Assembly (NCBI GenBank): GCA_015654915.1
Contig: JAATFY010000086.1
Coordinates: 1-6,615 of the forward strand
DNA length: 6,615 nt
Reading direction: 5' to 3'
Source of the DNA: Rhodospirillales bacterium
Lineage (GTDB): Bacteria > Pseudomonadota > Alphaproteobacteria > UBA9219
Shown: one piece after another, positions 5,653 to 6,615 of the stretch
How positions within the stretch are numbered: the first letter of the stretch is position 1
How the letters are laid out: the number at the start of each line of letters is the position of its first letter
Translations under genes and position numbers: made by a program
The notes under the pieces: model-generated
What the model saw: the letters and a program-made list of their open reading frames with translations, nothing else
Database searches by the model: none
What the model was told of the DNA's origin: nothing

Positions 5653-6615
5653 TTACAAGCGGCCCCGCAAGGCCAGCCAGGCTTTTTTGAGGCGCTGGCG
5701 GACCAGCCACCACGACGCCGACGGATGTTTCCAGTCAAATACCGCGCTCGGGAAAAGCACGACGCCCTTGGCCATACCGTAGGCTAGCAGCAGCATAGGC
5801 CGGAATTCCGGCGGAAAATGCCCGCTGAAAGTGCGGAAATTAAGCATCGAATTTGCGTAATAGGATGTCGTACGCGACATGGCATCCGGCATCTTGCGAT
5901 AAAGAAACAGCGCTTCGGGGACTACTTCCGCGCGGTAACCCTTGAAGGCGGCGCGGGCATGAAAGTCCCAGTCGGTATGACCGAAGCCGTATTCCTCGCA
6001 GTAACCGCCGAGCGCAAGAAAGACATCGCGCTTGATCAGCGAATTATTGACGCCGAAGCTGTTCTGGTAAAAACCCACCGCCAGCGAAGCGCCGACGGGC
6101 AAAGATAATCCGAATTGCGCGCCGACTTCCGGTATTTTATGACCCGTGAACGTCTCGGCCGCGCAGCTGACGATATCCGCGCCGGTTTTCTGCGCGACGC
6201 GCACGAAGGTCGAAATTTCGTGCGGCTTGGCGATATCGTCGTCGTCGAACAGTTTTACATAGACGCCGCGCGCACGACGGACGGCGCTATTGGTGGTGGC
6301 GCCCTGAAAAAGATTGTCCTTCTGCCGGATAAGCTGCCAGCCGCGCGCGCGGAATTCCGGCTCGATCGTATCCAGGTATTTCTGCGCCTCCGGCTTCGTG
6401 CTGGCATCGTCGACCAGAACGACTTCGATGTTCGGGTAATCCTGTTCCATCACGCTGTGCAACGCTTCTTTCAGGTAATGGGGCCGGTTGAAATGGCACA
6501 TGCAGATGCTGACCAGCGGCGCGTTGTCTTTTGTAAATGGCACAAGCGGCGCGACTCGCGGCGGCAAACTCACGCTTGCGTGCCAGTCCACCCATGCTTT
6601 TTTATTGGCGGCAAA
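5653..6615 (-). CDS. Family-2 (GT-A) glycosyltransferase, N-terminus beyond window
   Basis: The leftward frame is open from the window edge (6615) to TAA at 5655-5653, 320 residues visible. Numbered from the first visible codon, the GT-A core starts near residue 33 with PLVSICMCHFNRPHYL and continues with VVLVDDAS (65-72), the first UDP-binding strand and aspartates. KLFDDDDIAKP (121-131) contains the metal-binding DxD equivalent. NNSLIKRDVFLALGGY (190-205) and GHTDWDF (212-218) follow, the latter offering the likely catalytic aspartate. The enzyme would transfer a sugar from a nucleotide donor to a glycan or lipid acceptor at the cytoplasmic face. A GTG at 6591 could start it, but it has no ribosome binding site, and the codons upstream (FAANKKAW) continue in frame, so the protein is probably longer. 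No long hydrophobic helix is obvious. Its stop abuts the stop of the convergent upstream unit. Family assignment is strong; donor and acceptor are unknown. Confidence 0.9.
   Translation of the reverse strand, partial: FAANKKAWVDWHASVSLPPRVAPLVPFTKDNAPLVSICMCHFNRPHYLKEALHSVMEQDYPNIEVVLVDDASTKPEAQKYLDTIEPEFRARGWQLIRQKDNLFQGATTNSAVRRARGVYVKLFDDDDIAKPHEISTFVRVAQKTGADIVSCAAETFTGHKIPEVGAQFGLSLPVGASLAVGFYQNSFGVNNSLIKRDVFLALGGYCEEYGFGHTDWDFHARAAFKGYRAEVVPEALFLYRKMPDAMSRTTSYYANSMLNFRTFSGHFPPEFRPMLLLAYGMAKGVVLFPSAVFDWKHPSASWWLVRQRLKKAWLALRGRL
5657..5688 (+). terminator. Possible terminator of the four-gene unit, inside the convergent gene
   Basis: Just past the 5652 stop, AAGC (5657-5660) can pair with GCTT (5681-5684), with GGCC (5661-5664) and GGCC (5671-5674) inside. 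A run of six T's covers 5683-5688. The stem is interrupted by six unpaired bases and the T-run partly belongs to it, so it is weak. It encodes the C-terminal end of the opposite-strand glycosyltransferase, so any terminator function would be embedded in coding sequence. Confidence 0.25.

Noticed and set aside
1..6615. Insertion sequences, CRISPR arrays, attachment sites or long direct repeats
   Set aside because: No transposase or integrase motifs, no regularly spaced repeats and no long duplications were seen on reading both strands.

Overview
The window (6,615 bases, moderately GC-rich, bacterial) has typical proteobacterial features. The PhoH-like protein, the GC-biased third codon positions and the short overlaps between genes would suit an alphaproteobacterium. 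I cannot name a genus, and this placement is inference rather than a marker-gene result.

Layout, left to right. (1) Positions 515 to 1 hold the N-terminal half of a PhoH-family ATPase, read leftward and cut by the window edge. (2) Positions 516-944 contain no sizeable gene. They hold a probable small structured RNA (about 671-775) ending in an intrinsic terminator, a possible sigma70-type promoter (785-812), a 14-codon ORF with a good ribosome binding site (838-882), and a few inverted repeats. (3) Positions 945-5652 hold a tight rightward four-gene unit: an ATP-grasp ligase fused to a HAD domain; a protein resembling the C-terminal half of the COG5610 'HAD hydrolase' family but without a HAD domain; a UDP-glucose 4-epimerase (GalE); and a CgeB-like GT-B glycosyltransferase. 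The spacings are 3 bp, an ATGA overlap and 2 bp, so the genes are almost certainly co-transcribed. (4) Positions 6615 to 5653 hold a leftward family-2 (GT-A) glycosyltransferase whose stop codon abuts the stop of the previous gene. Its reading frame stays open to the window edge, so its N-terminus is probably missing.

Together the right-hand five genes look like part of a surface-glycan or glycoconjugate locus. GalE would supply UDP-galactose (or the N-acetyl form), and the two glycosyltransferases would transfer sugars. The ATP-grasp/HAD protein and its partner would make or attach an unusual substituent whose chemistry cannot be read from sequence. The most notable point is the domain arrangement of the first two genes. 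In the COG5610 family, as I recall it, a HAD domain precedes the conserved C-terminal region on one chain. Here the HAD domain sits on the end of the ATP-grasp enzyme and the C-terminal region is a separate gene 3 bp downstream. The second point of interest is the structured RNA with a CCUCCU (anti-Shine-Dalgarno) element directly before its terminator.
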